A DNA stretch of 64,000 bases. Origin: Brugia malayi (Eukaryota; Nematoda; Chromadorea; Rhabditida; Onchocercidae). The stretch is taken from positions 372,001 through 436,000 of the forward strand of contig NW_025062477.1 of the NCBI RefSeq assembly GCF_000002995.4, written 5' to 3'. The position numbers and the translations under genes were made by a program. The notes beneath the pieces were generated by a model. It did not search any database. It was not told the origin of the DNA and saw nothing but the letters and a program-made list of their open reading frames with translations. Below are positions 50,788-64,000 of the stretch, in pieces; the stretch's first letter is position 1; each line of letters starts with the position of its first letter.

Positions 50788-52183
50788 ACGGTTTGAGTTA
50801 CTGGTAAACTGAAACTGAAGAATCTACGGTCGTAAAATGAAGAATGTTGGAATGTAAGTTCGCTTATTGCGGACTTATTATAGCAACCCGTTTCATTTCA
50901 TCCATTGTCGGTTAATGTTAATTGTTATTTAATTTATTGAGTATATATATATATATATTTATTTATTTAAATTTAAAGCCTTATTTGCATTTAATTCTGA
51001 ATTTCTTGCATTTAAATTTTAAATTCTGATTTAAATTAAATTGGAAGGAGGAGAGGTGGGGCTATTTTCTAATTCATAATCCTTTTTTATGGTTAGGTAG
51101 ATTTTATCTGTTGATAACACAGTTTCTTGTTTTATTCCAATTTTGCCGTAAACTATCTCGTTATCTAATGCATTGCCTTTCGGCCATTTATTTTCCAAAA
51201 ACTGAATGGTTAAGTCATAGGCTAGCTCTTTGGCTTCTTGATTTTCTTTCTGTTTCCACTCCCTGAAATATCATACACTGTTGCTGTTGTTTCTTTTTTT
51301 TTTTTTTTGATTTCTAACATTCATATTTATTAACATCAGTTATCGGTAAACCATCCGTAACAGGTGATGAATTCACATTTTATGTGGAATCCGACGAACC
51401 TCGGTTGCTTGTGCTGGATAGATAAATCATTCCATGGAGCTGTGATGTGAATTTTTGCTTTTCTTTTGGTTCACTTTGATAATTTCACATAAAGTAATTT
51501 TTTTCCAGTGCCTTAGGCTGCTTCATCAGTTAGGTTGTTTTATCAATGTTCGTTTCTTTAGCTTAGGCTTCTTTTTAACCTATATATTATTGTTGTTATT
51601 GTCGTATCCTTTCTCAACTTCGTCTGTTTTTAAATTTTAAATAAATTTTTTGAAAAGTCAAAATTCTTGCATTTTTGTGTATTAAATAGTACAGGAGAAA
51701 ATCAAAGGATTGAGAAACTTCCCAAGGTAATTTGTGGAAGAGAGGGAGAAGGAATTCGACAAATTTGAAATTCCGCTTATTCATTTTGTAGCTGAGAGTG
51801 TCCCGTTTGGAATATCTTGCTTCTCCCACTTCAATAACGTTTGGGTTTTGTGTTGCGTCGCGACTCGCGTGCTGCGTCTTTTTCCTTCTGCAGTGATGGT
51901 GATGATGATGATGATGATAGTGGTGCAAGTTATGGTGATCCCGAAGTCGGCGACGAAGTTTACCAGGGTTTTTGAGGCGATCGAGAATGGTCTTCGTGGG
52001 TCGGAACTTCCCTCAGTACTACTTCCACTCCGATAGCTTCTCCAGGTGTGGGATATTTCTCCCGCTAAGTTCTACGTTATTCTTGCTTCTTATTGACGTA
52101 GTAACTGTTTATTGATCGCTAATTCTGCACATCGAAAATTTATGTGTGATCGGCATGTGTACGTGTCTGTATTTATGTATGTA

Positions 52184-52214
<31 letters not shown>

Positions 52215-54379
52215 ATTTCATATGGTTCTATGGTGGCATATGTGATATGTTTTTCGAGATTTTCTGGAAAGATACGATATGAATGCTTTTATTTCCCTGG
52301 GTTATAATACAGGCATTTTGCGTTCAAGAGATTTGGGGAAATCAATAACGCCTGCATCTGATATATATATCTTCAATTGAGTGCCTTATGTTGTGACAAG
52401 TACAGATCGTATTCCTAGCTTTATTCTAATGTAGAGTTTTATGTTTTTTTCTAACAGACAATACGCTTTGATATTACCAACAGCCTGGGAACTCTCAGCG
52501 CTCCTTAATGGATCAGTGGAATAAATTGAAGTCGCATCTCGGATTCTGTTAGCTTATCAATCCTGTTAGCTTATCAGTTGTAAACAAATTAGTCTGCACT
52601 CCTTATCACTGCTTCATCCCAACTCGCTTCATCCAATTCAAGCACCACTACTCTTCACGAGTAATTCTCCAAACTTTGTCAACAATCTTGGAACTCTTCC
52701 AAGTCCTTTCTATGTGTTGTTCCTGTGCTTTTCGTTTGCTAAATTAGAATTAAATCTCAAATGGCACATTTCCACATGCCAATCACCTTTCCTAACGTAA
52801 TCTCGAACGTGAAAACCCGCCGTGAAACGACCTCCGCAATCGAATTAGACTTACTGAATTTTGTGCTACAACGAGTAACAGACATTGCAGCACTATAACC
52901 TGGAAAACAGCAATACCATTTTTTGGTATTTCTATGTAATGATGATTGTTTTGTAAATGCAAGCTTATGTAAGGGATGGTAATAGCTTAAAAGTTTTGAA
53001 AGTCCTTCAAGAAGAACAAAAAGCCCAATACTTTATTTAAAATAAAGTTTGTGATACTATTCCTCTCTCTATCGTTCGAAGAATAATGTGATGGATAAGG
53101 AGCGAATTATTTTTGTAGAATAGAAATGAACCGCTTCTAATTCAGTCAAAACTAACTTTTTGCACTAACAATGATAACATTTGTACCCTCATCAGCTGAA
53201 GGGGAATACCGAAGAGAGAATAGAAAATAAAATATCTTCTGATATTGGCTGTCTCTATCAGCTTTAGGCAGAATTTCTGTTTTGCTAATTGGTCCGGGAT
53301 GGATACTAGCCCTTCTGAATGTAAAAACATCCAAACAGACTAAGGAGAAAAAATCGAAAAGAAACACACTTTCTCGGTTGCATGATTAAGCATTCATTAA
53401 TTAAATTGATTTTGTTGAAAACAACTTTCAAATTTGAATTGATCGCCGTCATAAATCGATTGGATGTTGCATGCATTTTTTTTTAAATTAATGTTAATTT
53501 TTGGATAGAATGTTATTTATTTATTTTTCAAAACACACATCACAAATAAAGAACTGGTTAAATGTTATCTTTCTTCATAACTATTTGGCGGACTAAAGGT
53601 TCCAAAATCATTGAATTTTTTTTATGAACGTTTTGATATTTCGAACTGTTTGTACGAAATAGGGTATTCATGACAATTTTTCAGAATAATAAGACTCTCC
53701 TAGGTCTTTCTTTTTCATTTTTTATCAGTGATGACCTCCAAAAATTTTCGGTTCCACTCATTTTATTCAAAAAGCTATTCTTTAGTCAGTAATTGTCCAC
53801 ATTGTCATCAGCACAATGCCCCTGTTTTTCATTATAACTATATGCAAAAGAGAATTTGCTTTTTTTCCATATTTATTTATTACCTTTATGATGAACTTCT
53901 ACCGAACATATGAGCAATATTATAATAGTCAAATTAATTAAATTAAAAGTGATATAAATCTGGGTATAAATCTGGGTACACTGATCTGTTACATCACATT
54001 AATGACATTCGATACTAGGTGAAGCAGATATGAATTTATCGTCTTTTTTCTCTTATCAGAAAAGTGGGACATCATTTGTACAAATGTTTTCCTTTCCACT
54101 AATCACCTAGTTTGGTCTGTCTACCAAAATTGTTGTATAGTTATCGTCGGGAAAAGACTTACTATATCAACTTCATAGTAGACAAGTTTACATGAATGCA
54201 TGTTTTCAGTATCACAAAAATAGTTATATAAATTTTGATGAAGGAAGTATAATAAGTTTCAGATTGGAAATTCCTATACCTTTTATCGATGATTTGAAGG
54301 ATAAAAGTAACGGTTTGCCCTGTAAACTGCTGTTCTTCATTTCATTATTATTATATACTATATTTGTATACGATTACTG
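50788..54379. other. pdi-3 / chd-1 intergenic region
   Basis: About 3.6 kb. It includes the pdi-3 3' flank, an AT dinucleotide run (50945-50960) and a GC-richer block at about 51,830-52,070 with GATGAT repeats that may be a promoter or 5' exon for chd-1. A TGTA/GT microsatellite lies at 52172-52215. Two short open stretches (51340-51424, 51895-51980) follow good acceptors but could not be joined to a gene. Confidence 0.45.
52172..52215. repeat. TGTA/GT microsatellite
   Basis: TATGTATGTATG followed by about twenty bases of GT repeat. Confidence 0.85.

Positions 54380-64000
<9,621 letters not shown>

Noticed and set aside
51734..52036. 100-codon open frame rich in Met from a GATGAT repeat
   Set aside because: Composition comes from the ATG-containing repeat; no domain, and the minus-strand frame is an equally artefactual His run.

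Overview
The window is nuclear DNA of a nematode, most likely a filarial or related spirurid (an inference). It is AT-rich and full of poly-A and poly-T runs. Introns are short to medium with TTTCAG-type acceptors, and several acceptors sit just upstream of start codons, as expected for spliced-leader trans-splicing. The proteins resemble nematode orthologues; for example, the Gq alpha subunit has the 355-residue length and MACC start of C. elegans EGL-30. No bacterial, viral, transposase or CRISPR-like sequence was recognised.

Layout. 1-3235 (+): 3' part of the LSG1 ribosome-export GTPase gene. 4190-5846 (+): complete ribosomal protein L27 gene with one C/D-box snoRNA in each of its two introns. 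5847-10472: non-coding, between convergent genes. 10473-24192 (-): complete eight-exon egl-30 (G-alpha-q) with an 8.8-kb first intron. 24193-29325: repeat-rich upstream region. 29326-31097 (-): emerin-like LEM-domain protein. 31098-33314: divergent promoter region with two SINE-like copies. 33315-37661 (+): seven-finger C2H2 protein built on a duplicated three-finger block. 38282-41746 (-): two-pore-domain (K2P/TWK) channel with abnormal selectivity filters. 41747-45226: promoter region. 45227-50787 (+): complete ERp57/PDI-3. 50788-54379: mostly non-coding. 54380 to the window end (+): N-terminal and ATPase part of CHD1, running off the window.

I rebuilt the exons by hand, matching splice phase and family homology at every junction. 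All six complete genes give whole-codon totals: L27 136 aa, EGL-30 355, emerin-like 350, zinc finger 568, K2P 425, ERp57 497. The genes are not an evident pathway. LSG1, L27 and the snoRNAs all belong to ribosome production. The emerin-like protein, the zinc-finger protein and CHD1 act in the nucleus or at its envelope, and EGL-30 and the K2P protein belong to excitable-cell signalling.

Most notable: the K2P protein reads TTTGYL in pore loop 1 and has no G-x-G in pore loop 2; two paralogous snoRNAs appear to guide methylation of the 18S A668-equivalent; three of about 66 introns have GC-AG ends; and CHD1 has two separate 36-nt in-frame options inside its conserved ATPase.
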